Shown here: piece by piece, positions 1-5,481 of the stretch
Layout: each line of letters starts with the position of its first letter
Position numbering within the stretch: the first letter of the stretch is position 1
Assembly: GCA_041300865.1 (NCBI GenBank)
Contig: JBFYTF010000662.1
Location: forward strand, 1 to 5,511
DNA from: JAAYZQ01 sp041300865
GTDB taxonomy: Bacteria > Chloroflexota > Anaerolineae > JAAYZQ01
Direction of reading: 5' to 3'
Length of the DNA: 5,511 nucleotides
The notes under the pieces: model-generated
Seen by the model: the letters and a program-made list of their open reading frames with translations, nothing else
Databases searched by the model: none
Told to the model about the DNA's origin: nothing
Program-made: the position numbers and the translations under genes

Positions 1-1281
1 ATGCAGGGTGCGGAAGACACGCGTACCCAGTACTACCAGGCTTACCACGGCAAGCGCCTTCTCTCGGGCAACATCTCCCGCAATCCCCCCGAAACGTTTG
101 ACTATTTTCGCCAGGTGCCCATCCTCGACTCACTCATCAACCTGCAGACCTACGGCGAGGTCGACGCCGAGCGGCGCGCCGCCGACGGGGAGACGGCGGC
201 CGAGTTCGTGGACTTTTACGACATCCGCTACGTGGTCGTCGCTCCCGGGGTGCCTGGCCGCCCACCGTACGTCGACACGCGGGACGAGGCGCTGGCCTAC
301 CTCGAGGAGGTGCTGCCCCTGACCAAGATCTATGATGCTGAGGGCTGGGTGGTCTTCAGGGTAGAGGAGGGGTCGCTCTCCGACCGTTTCGTCGCCGACC
401 CAGGCAGCGGCGACGTGCGGTCGGCCATGGCGCTGGGCGAGGGCTGGGCCGGCGACGAAGAGATCCAGGGGGCCGGTGCCCGCTGGGCCGTGAGCCAGGA
501 CGCCCGCCTCTTCTTGCCGGCGGAGGCTGCGGTGGACCACCTGCTGGAGCTCACTGCCCTGCCCTTCCAATACCCGGACGCGCCGCAGCAGGCCATCACC
601 CCGGAGGTGAACGGCCAGCGGCTGGAGCGGCTGGTGTTGGAGCCCGGGTGGGCGACAGTTGCCTGGCAGGTGCCGGCCGCGCTGCTGCGGCCGGGGCTGA
701 ACGAGGTCCGCCTTGGCTTCGAGTCGCTGGCGGCCCCGGCCGAGGTGCTCCCCGGCAGCACCGCCATCGGCGCCACCGCCCTGGAGACACCGGTCGCCAT
801 CGAGGTGAACAGCGGTGGTCCTGCGGGTTTTGCCTACATCACCATTGGCACAGGCGCGGACAGCGAGGACGGATCGGTCCACAGCCCGGGCTACAACCTG
901 ACCGTCATCGACCCGGCCAGCGGCCGGGTCGTCGACCGGCAGGGGTTCGATACCACCACGAGCGGCAGCGAGGCCCAGGCCTCGGCCATGGCCGCCTTTG
1001 TCCGCGCCATCCCCGACGGCCAGATCGTCGTCGCTGCCGTGCAGGGCGATGCGGCGGCACACCTGACCGCCGAAGCGGTCGACGCCCTGCATTCTATCGG
1101 CGGCGAGGCCGACCCGCGGGGCAGCAGCGGCTGGTCCCATGCCCTTGTCGGCGTCAAAGGGGCTCCCCGGGGCACGGCGCTCGAAGTGTCGGGCCCGCAG
1201 AATGGCTGGCTGCGCCTGGCGCCCGACGTGCGTACCCTGGCAGTCGCCCTGGACCGGCTGGTGTGGCAACCGAGCGACTAG
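1..1281 (+). CDS. C-terminal part of a GT39-like membrane glycosyltransferase or related protein with an ILEI/FAM3-type domain (5' end outside window)
   Basis: The reading frame is open from base 1 and ends at TAG 1279-1281, giving 426 visible residues. No transmembrane segment is present in this part, so it is the soluble, probably extracytoplasmic tail. Residues 1-121 (QGAEDTR..QYYQ..HGK, GNISRNPP at 23-30, DFYDIRYVVVAP at 71-82, GWVVFR at 115-120) resemble the region after the membrane domain of large GT39-like proteins common in Chloroflexota. Residues about 160-250 look like a beta-sandwich (LNEVRLGF, VAWQVP). Residues about 264-397 match an ILEI/FAM3-type domain: a YNLTVIDPASGRVVD strand pair, FDT at 316-318, IPDG at 337-340, IVVAAVQGDAA, then SHALVGVKGAPRGTALE. 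Eukaryotic relatives of this domain occur in FAM3 cytokines and in POMGNT1, where it binds sugar. The ATG at base 1 is probably an internal Met, because the family has a membrane part upstream and no ribosome binding site can be seen. The next gene starts 11 bases later, implying co-transcription. The ILEI assignment is fairly sure; the enzyme class of the missing half is inferred. Confidence 0.8.
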   Translation: MQGAEDTRTQYYQAYHGKRLLSGNISRNPPETFDYFRQVPILDSLINLQTYGEVDAERRAADGETAAEFVDFYDIRYVVVAPGVPGRPPYVDTRDEALAYLEEVLPLTKIYDAEGWVVFRVEEGSLSDRFVADPGSGDVRSAMALGEGWAGDEEIQGAGARWAVSQDARLFLPAEAAVDHLLELTALPFQYPDAPQQAITPEVNGQRLERLVLEPGWATVAWQVPAALLRPGLNEVRLGFESLAAPAEVLPGSTAIGATALETPVAIEVNSGGPAGFAYITIGTGADSEDGSVHSPGYNLTVIDPASGRVVDRQGFDTTTSGSEAQASAMAAFVRAIPDGQIVVAAVQGDAAAHLTAEAVDALHSIGGEADPRGSSGWSHALVGVKGAPRGTALEVSGPQNGWLRLAPDVRTLAVALDRLVWQPSD

Positions 1282-1292
1282 CGAGGCAGGCC

Positions 1293-3281
1293 ATGATCGA
1301 GCAAGAGGAGCCGGCGACGAGGGCCAGGCCTTGGCTCGACCTGGCGCTGGCCGCGCTGCTGGCCGGCGCCGCCCTGGCCCTGTACGTCGCCACCCTCGCA
1401 CCCGGCGTCCTGCCCGGCGACCCCGGAGAATTCCAGTTCGTGCCTCCTCTGTTGGGCATTGCCCACCCGACGGGTTATCCTCTCTACAGCTTGCTGGGCT
1501 GGGCCTGGTCGCACCTGCCTGTGAGCAGCCCCCTGGACACGCCGCTGGCCGACGTTGCGTACCGCATGAACCTCTTTTCCGCCGTGGCCGCGGCCCTGGC
1601 CGTGGGCCTGACGTACCTCACTGCCCTGTCCATGCTGCGCCAGGCGCTGCCCGCCCTGGGTACCGCGCCGCGCCGCATCGTGGCCGCCCTGGCGGCCGCG
1701 GTCCTGGCTGTCACCCCAACGTTATGGTCCCAGGCGGTCATTGCCGAGGTGTATGGCCTCAATACGCTCCTCGTGGTCGGGCTTTTCTACCTGCTGCTGG
1801 CCTGGGGCGAAGCGAGCGAACGGCGATACCTGTTCCTGGCGGCCCTGTGCTTCGGCCTGGGCCTGGCGCATCACAGCACCACGCTGCTGTTGGCCCCGGC
1901 TGCCCTGGCCTATGCTTGGCTCTCGCGTCCCCGCAAGGGTCTGGGCGATGCGCCAGGCCGTCCACCAGCCCTGCGCGCTGCGCACTGGTTGTTGCTGGCC
2001 GCCTGCTGTCTGGGACCGCTGCTCCTGTACGCGTATCTCCCACTGCGCGCACCCCACACCCCCTACCTGCGCCAGGAGCTGAGCGCCGGCCGCGAGCTCG
2101 TTCTCTATGAGAACAGCCTGCCCGCTCTGCTCGATTTTGTCACCGGTGGACCCTTTGGCGGGTCTGTGGACCTGTCGGTTGACCTCTCCCAGCGGTTGGC
2201 GATGGCCTTCGGGCTGCTGCGCGACGAGGTGGGCTGGATCGGCCTCGCCCTAGCCCTGGCCGGCGTGGTCCGGCTGGCGGTCCCTGGCACCGTTCGCGGG
2301 CGACTGCCCTTGTTGGCCCTCACCGGCCTGGCTGCCCTGGCCCTGCTGGCTTTCAACCTGGTGTACACCATCGGCGACATTTTCGTCTTGTTCATCCCCA
2401 TCTATGTCGTTGCGGTCCTGTGGCTGGCCGTGGGTGCCGGCACCCTCGCCGGTGCTGCCGCTCGCCGGCATCCGCGGGCCGGCCTCGCCGTGGCTGTGCT
2501 GTTCCTGATGCCCCTGTCGATGGCCTGGCAGGGCTGTGGCGTGGTCGTCCAGAGCGCCAACGTCCAGGCTCAACAGGCCTGGGAAGAGATCTTGGCCCGG
2601 CCCCTGCCGGCGGGAGCGGTGCTGGTCAGCGACGACCGCAACGACATGATGCCCATGTGGTATCTGCAGTTTATCCACAACCGCCGGCCCGATCTCCTTG
2701 GTCTCTTTCCCCTCATCACCGGAGAGCAGTTGACCCTGGGCTCGGTCCTGGACTTGGCTCTCAGCACGGGGCGACCAGTCTATCTCGTCAAGGACATGCC
2801 GGGACTTGAGGTTAAGGTTGAGGTCAGGCCCGAGGCGGGGTTGTGGCGCGTCGCCGGCCCGGCCACGCAGAGCGATCCCGCCTTCGCCCGCAGCGACCAG
2901 CTGGCCGGCAGCCTGAAGTTGGCAGGCTATGACCTTTCTCCCGGCAGTCCACGCGCAGGCGACACCCTTTCGGTGCGCTTGTACTGGGTACCCCTCGGCC
3001 CCCTCGACCGGCGCTACCACAGCTTCGTGCATCTCGTGGACGCCAACTGGCAGGCGGTGGCCGGCAGCGACGGCCAGCCGGGAGGTATCTTCTACCCGTC
3101 GACGATCTGGCAGCCTGGAGAAAGCCTGGCCGACGAACACTCTTTCCAGGTGCCGGCCGGGACCTCCCCCGGCAACTATCGCCTGCTGGCCGGGGTGTAT
3201 GCCTTCAGCACCGACGGAAGCCTGGAGCCACTGGGCGAGGCGATAGAGCTCGGCAGCGTGGAGGTCGGCCCCGCTCCCTAG
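1293..3281 (+). CDS. DUF2723-family polytopic glycosyltransferase (GT-C fold, TMEM260/GT117-like) with C-terminal beta-sandwich
   Basis: A complete 662-residue integral membrane protein. The ATG at 1293 is the first Met after the preceding stop and has GAGG at 1283-1286, six bases upstream. The frame is open further upstream, but that stretch is a shadow of the previous gene. About ten hydrophobic segments are visible, roughly at residues 14-35, 93-115, 127-147, 156-171, 178-209, 230-250, 312-332, 337-357, 361-385 and 397-413. The family signature is in the first external loop: GDPGEF at 42-47, with D43 and E46 as likely catalytic acids, then AHPTGYPLYSLLG at 57-69. WSQAVIAEVYGLNTL at 145-159 is also typical. 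A soluble stretch follows the membrane part (VLVSDDRNDMMPMWYLQ, 443-459). Residues about 538-657 form a beta-sandwich of the kind often found at the ends of such proteins (LAGYDLSPG..RAGDTLSVRLYW, FVHLVD, Y..LAGVYAF). Known family members use a lipid-linked sugar donor, and human TMEM260 is an O-mannosyltransferase. The donor and acceptor here cannot be read from sequence. Confidence 0.88.
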   Translation: MIEQEEPATRARPWLDLALAALLAGAALALYVATLAPGVLPGDPGEFQFVPPLLGIAHPTGYPLYSLLGWAWSHLPVSSPLDTPLADVAYRMNLFSAVAAALAVGLTYLTALSMLRQALPALGTAPRRIVAALAAAVLAVTPTLWSQAVIAEVYGLNTLLVVGLFYLLLAWGEASERRYLFLAALCFGLGLAHHSTTLLLAPAALAYAWLSRPRKGLGDAPGRPPALRAAHWLLLAACCLGPLLLYAYLPLRAPHTPYLRQELSAGRELVLYENSLPALLDFVTGGPFGGSVDLSVDLSQRLAMAFGLLRDEVGWIGLALALAGVVRLAVPGTVRGRLPLLALTGLAALALLAFNLVYTIGDIFVLFIPIYVVAVLWLAVGAGTLAGAAARRHPRAGLAVAVLFLMPLSMAWQGCGVVVQSANVQAQQAWEEILARPLPAGAVLVSDDRNDMMPMWYLQFIHNRRPDLLGLFPLITGEQLTLGSVLDLALSTGRPVYLVKDMPGLEVKVEVRPEAGLWRVAGPATQSDPAFARSDQLAGSLKLAGYDLSPGSPRAGDTLSVRLYWVPLGPLDRRYHSFVHLVDANWQAVAGSDGQPGGIFYPSTIWQPGESLADEHSFQVPAGTSPGNYRLLAGVYAFSTDGSLEPLGEAIELGSVEVGPAP

Positions 3282-3299
3282 GTGCAAGCACGTAAGGTG

Positions 3300-3327
3300 C
3301 AGGCGACGGCTCGGTGCTGGCCGCCTG
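3300..3327 (+). terminator. Weak hairpin after the glycosyltransferase gene, possible terminator
   Basis: CAGGCG at 3300-3305 is an exact inverted repeat of CGCCTG at 3322-3327, with a 16-base GC-rich loop. It lies 18 bases after the stop of the glycosyltransferase gene and before the next promoter, where a terminator would be expected. There is no run of T after it, so it is not a classical Rho-independent terminator. The rest of 3282-3431 holds only a duplicated AGGTGCA (near 3280 and 3295) and no gene that I can support. Confidence 0.2.
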
Positions 3328-3431
3328 ACACGAGACAAGCCTCCACGCATCGGGCAACACTCACTTATCCTTCGCCCCACTCCTGGCCCCGTTTCTAGAT
3401 CTGTGTGGATTACGTCTGTTCCAACGGCTTC

Positions 3432-3460
3432 TTGCTATTTGGCCCGAGCCATGGTATAAT
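3432..3460 (+). promoter_or_regulatory. Sigma70-type promoter for the protease/inhibitor operon
   Basis: A perfect -10 box TATAAT at 3455-3460 is preceded by exactly 17 bases and then TTGCTA at 3432-3437, which matches the TTGACA -35 consensus at four of six positions. Transcription would start near 3466-3468, giving a leader of about 87 bases before the GTG start of the protease. The box lies in a locally AT-rich patch (GGTATAATATCATC) inside an otherwise GC-rich window, which makes a chance match less likely. It is the only convincing promoter I see, and it separates the protease block from the glycosyltransferase block. Confidence 0.7.
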
Positions 3461-3466
3461 ATCATC

Positions 3467-3543
3467 AGCCAGTGCGGCCGGTACGAGTGTACGGATGAGG
3501 CTAGCTTTGCCGGCCGCGAAAAGCGGAACTGGAGAATAAGGAG
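3467..3543 (+). promoter_or_regulatory. Structured mRNA leader with competing stems ending at the Shine-Dalgarno site
   Basis: GCGGCCGG at 3474-3481 is a perfect inverted repeat of CCGGCCGC at 3510-3517 and can extend inward by a U-G and an A-U pair. Just outside it, CCAGT at 3469-3473 can pair with ACTGG at 3528-3532, so the leader can fold into one long helix beginning almost at the predicted transcript start. An alternative hairpin, CCGC (3514-3517), loop GAAAA, GCGG (3523-3526), uses the same bases as the long stem, so the two folds exclude each other. The Shine-Dalgarno sequence AAGGAG at 3538-3543 starts five bases after the outer stem. This layout could tune translation or transcript stability. 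I do not recognise a known riboswitch class. The pairings are seen directly; a regulatory role is inferred. Confidence 0.4.
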
Positions 3544-3553
3544 ACTGCAACCG

Positions 3554-4912
3554 GTGAGTGACAAGATATCCCCTGCATTCGAGGCATTTCTTGCCGATAG
3601 CGGGCGCAATGATAAGCGCGATGCCATTGTCATTTACCGGAGCCCAGACCCCAAAGAGCTTCCGCGTCGTGGTTGCCTTCGGGAACGCGACGAGCGCCTC
3701 AAGTACGTCGAAGAGCGTGCCAAACTCCAGAGGCCAATCGGCGAGCAGCTGCTCGAAAGCTACCAGGAGGCCGGTGGTGAGCGCCTTCGCGGCCGGGGCG
3801 AGCTCGAGGCCGCGACCATTGGCAAAAGCGTCCTGCCCGTTGCAACGGTGGAGGTGACGAAAGGCACGCTCCAGATGTTGGCTCAACAGCCGGACGTGGT
3901 AGCCGTTTTGCCCGACCAGAGAATTCAGCTCATTTCGCCCCGGCGCGTCAACTATGAAGAGCTGGGCAGGCAAGAAAGCAAAAACGGAGTGACGTGGGGC
4001 CTCGAAAAGCTCGACATTCGAAAACTGTGGGAGACCACCCAGGGGGAAAGCATCAACGTTGCCGTTCTTGACACGGGTGTGTACAGCGAGCACGAAGCCC
4101 TCGAGGGACGTGTCAAGGACTTTGTCATGATAGACCCGCTGGGCCGGCGGATCTCGGCCATGCCCGCCTTTGACTGCGGCCAGCACGGAACGCACGTCTG
4201 TGGGACACTTGCCGGCAGATGTACCTCCGGGGGCGTCGCCATTGGCGTCGCTCCTCAGGCGCACCTGCTTGTAGCCGGGGTCTTGATTGGGGATGCCACG
4301 CTGCGGACGCTCCTGGAAGGGCTGTCATGGGCAGTTGAGAAAGGGGCGGACATCATCAATATGTCCCTCGGCTTCAGCTACTACGAGCCGCTCTTTGGCC
4401 GGGTGTTTGACGTGCTGATCGATCAGTATGGCATCCTGCCCGTCGTCGCCATGGGCAACGAGAACCACGGCAACAGCAGCTCGCCGGGGAACACGTACAG
4501 TGCCTTCTCCGTTGGCGCCCTGGAAAAGCTGGCCGGTTCCTCCAACAGAGTTGAAGTTTGTTTCTTCAGCAGCGGTGCCAGTCTGGTTTTCCCCGGGCAG
4601 GCCTCTCATTCGCTGGTGACAAAGCCGGACGTGGTGGCGCCCGGTGCTCAGGTGTACTCCTGCATTCCGCCAGAAAAGCGGTTCGATGGAACCTACTCGT
4701 ACAGCTACATGGACGGCACGTCCACGGCGACACCGCACGTTGCCGGATCTGCTGCCCTGCTCATGGCCGCCAAACCGGCTGTGCCGGTCACAGAGATCAT
4801 CCAGGTCTTGAAGGAAACGGCGGAGCATCCTGGCGGCGATTCGCGGCGACCTGACAACAGGTGGGGCTACGGTCTCATCCGGCCGGTTGAAGCCCTCGCG
4901 GCCCTTGGCTGA
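3554..4912 (+). CDS. Subtilisin-family (S8) serine protease with N-terminal prodomain and no signal peptide
   Basis: A 452-residue protein starting at GTG 3554, ten bases after AAGGAG (3538-3543). The next in-frame Met is residue 108, inside the prodomain, so this start is the sensible one. Residues about 20-128 form a subtilisin-type prodomain: strand DAIVIYRSP (23-31), a charged helix (about 43-72), strand ATVEVT (97-102), helix GTLQMLAQQ (104-112), and strand VVAVLPDQRIQLIS (115-128). After a linker, WGLEKLDIRKLW (148-159) opens the catalytic domain. The triad is complete: D173 in AVLDTGV, H211 in GQHGTHVCG and S390 in DGTSTATPHVAG. The oxyanion Asn is N302 in AMGNENHG. The protein ends just after the catalytic domain (WGYGLIRPVEAL) with no PPC, beta-sandwich or sorting domain. 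No hydrophobic signal sequence precedes the prodomain, so it probably acts in the cytoplasm unless exported by an unknown route. Cysteines cluster near the active-site His (C208, C216, C223). Its stop overlaps the start of a free prodomain homologue, its likely partner. The substrate is unknown. Confidence 0.93.
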   Translation: MSDKISPAFEAFLADSGRNDKRDAIVIYRSPDPKELPRRGCLRERDERLKYVEERAKLQRPIGEQLLESYQEAGGERLRGRGELEAATIGKSVLPVATVEVTKGTLQMLAQQPDVVAVLPDQRIQLISPRRVNYEELGRQESKNGVTWGLEKLDIRKLWETTQGESINVAVLDTGVYSEHEALEGRVKDFVMIDPLGRRISAMPAFDCGQHGTHVCGTLAGRCTSGGVAIGVAPQAHLLVAGVLIGDATLRTLLEGLSWAVEKGADIINMSLGFSYYEPLFGRVFDVLIDQYGILPVVAMGNENHGNSSSPGNTYSAFSVGALEKLAGSSNRVEVCFFSSGASLVFPGQASHSLVTKPDVVAPGAQVYSCIPPEKRFDGTYSYSYMDGTSTATPHVAGSAALLMAAKPAVPVTEIIQVLKETAEHPGGDSRRPDNRWGYGLIRPVEALAALG

Positions 4913-5301
4913 TGCAGAATGGCGGTCCGATGACAACCAACGATCGCAGCAAACGAAGCAAGATAAGCGCTGGGCTGGCTGCTCGGCTGGAGCAGATGCG
5001 CCCCAAAGACAACCTGCGCGTCATCGTCATGCTTAGCATTCCGGCTCCCGGGAAGGGAGGACGACGCACCAGCTCAGAGGACAGAGACGCTGCTGTTCAA
5101 GCCGTGAAGGAGTCAGCCGGCAACGCGTTCAGTGAGGTTGACGACATTCTCGAGCGCTTTGGGGGTCGACGGTTGGCCGATAGTCCTGACGCCTTCGGGG
5201 CAGTGCCGGTCAAGGCGACGGCGCCGGCCATCTATGCCCTGGCCAGGTCGAGGAAGGTGAAGGCCATCTTGGAGGATCAGTCGGTCCAGTTGGCTTCTTG
5301 A
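4912..5301 (+). CDS. Free-standing subtilisin-prodomain homologue, likely inhibitor or immunity protein for the adjacent S8 protease
   Basis: A 129-residue protein from ATG 4912, which overlaps the protease stop as TGATG and suggests translational coupling. An in-frame ATG at 4930 (M7, MTTNDRSK) is an alternative start; neither has a strong ribosome binding site. It aligns along its length with the prodomain of the upstream protease: KIS near both N-termini, LRVIVMLSIPAP (35-46) with DAIVIYRSPDP, a charged helix from about 55 to 82 ending GGRRL against GGERL, and a final block at 103-129 matching protease residues 102-128 with 11 of 27 identities by eye, including LEDQSVQLAS against LPDQRIQLIS. 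It ends at the residue matching S128 of the protease, just before the linker to the catalytic domain. It has no protease triad, signal peptide or membrane segment. Family knowledge: isolated subtilisin prodomains and I9-type proteins fold the cognate enzyme and bind its active site through their C-terminal tail. A folding helper acting in trans, an inhibitor, or both are possible; which one is inference. Confidence 0.8.
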   Translation: MQNGGPMTTNDRSKRSKISAGLAARLEQMRPKDNLRVIVMLSIPAPGKGGRRTSSEDRDAAVQAVKESAGNAFSEVDDILERFGGRRLADSPDAFGAVPVKATAPAIYALARSRKVKAILEDQSVQLAS

Positions 5302-5326
5302 GATACGAACGTCACTCTGCCTACCT

Positions 5327-5389
5327 GGGCACTCTGAGCGACCGCAGAGAGCAATAGCTGCCCTGCCTGTCCTGGCGGTCAGGCCAGGG
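5327..5389 (+). other. Inverted repeats downstream of the inhibitor gene, possible transcript end structure
   Basis: Two adjacent hairpins can form. In the first, GGGCA (5327-5331) pairs with TGCCC (5359-5363), enclosing CTCTG (5332-5336) paired with CAGAG (5345-5349), with an unpaired 9-base bulge on the 3' side. In the second, CCCTGCCTG (5361-5369) pairs with 5380-5389 with one bulged C, or alternatively CCTGGC (5371-5376) pairs with GCCAGG (5383-5388). They begin 25 bases after the inhibitor stop codon. There is no following T run, so a Rho-independent terminator is not established. These could protect the 3' end of the mRNA or be chance structure in GC-rich DNA. Confidence 0.25.
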
Positions 5390-5417
5390 AGCAACGCCGA
5401 AGGGAGCGTAGCCGAAG
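5388..5417. repeat. Two-unit 15-base near-tandem repeat containing GCCGAAG
   Basis: GGAGCAACGCCGAAG (5388-5402) is followed directly by GGAGCGTAGCCGAAG (5403-5417), identical at 12 of 15 positions, and each unit is followed by GG. The core GCCGAAGGG recurs at 5396-5404 and 5411-5419. The pattern resembles the short GAGCG..GTCGAAGG-type intergenic repeats seen in many environmental bacterial genomes; that resemblance is from memory and unverified. No coding role is apparent. Confidence 0.45.
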
Positions 5418-5481
5418 GGGAAGTGCATGATCCCGCCCGGCAGGCCGGCGGCCGGCAACCTATGACCGAGGGTTCGAGACT

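Noticed and set aside
1..3. ATG at base 1 as a true start codon
   Set aside because: The QGAEDTR..QYYQ..HGK stretch lies in the middle of related proteins after a membrane domain, so this is probably an internal Met cut by the window boundary.
648..1292. Upstream extension of the glycosyltransferase frame to an ATG at 648
   Set aside because: It overlaps the first gene out of frame and translates to Arg/Gly/Pro-rich low-complexity sequence. The family N-terminus and a ribosome binding site fit the ATG at 1293.
130..1401. Long open frame on the minus strand (423 codons) opposite the first gene, and similar long minus-strand frames at 2250-3380 and 3410-4264
   Set aside because: These are antisense shadows caused by high GC and few stop codons. 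Their translations are rich in Arg, Gly, Pro and His with no recognisable domain, while the + strand frames have clear families.
3467..3550. Cyclic-di-GMP or other known riboswitch in the leader
   Set aside because: The conserved cores of the classes I can recall (for example the c-di-GMP-I tetraloop and receptor elements) are not present; only generic stems are visible.
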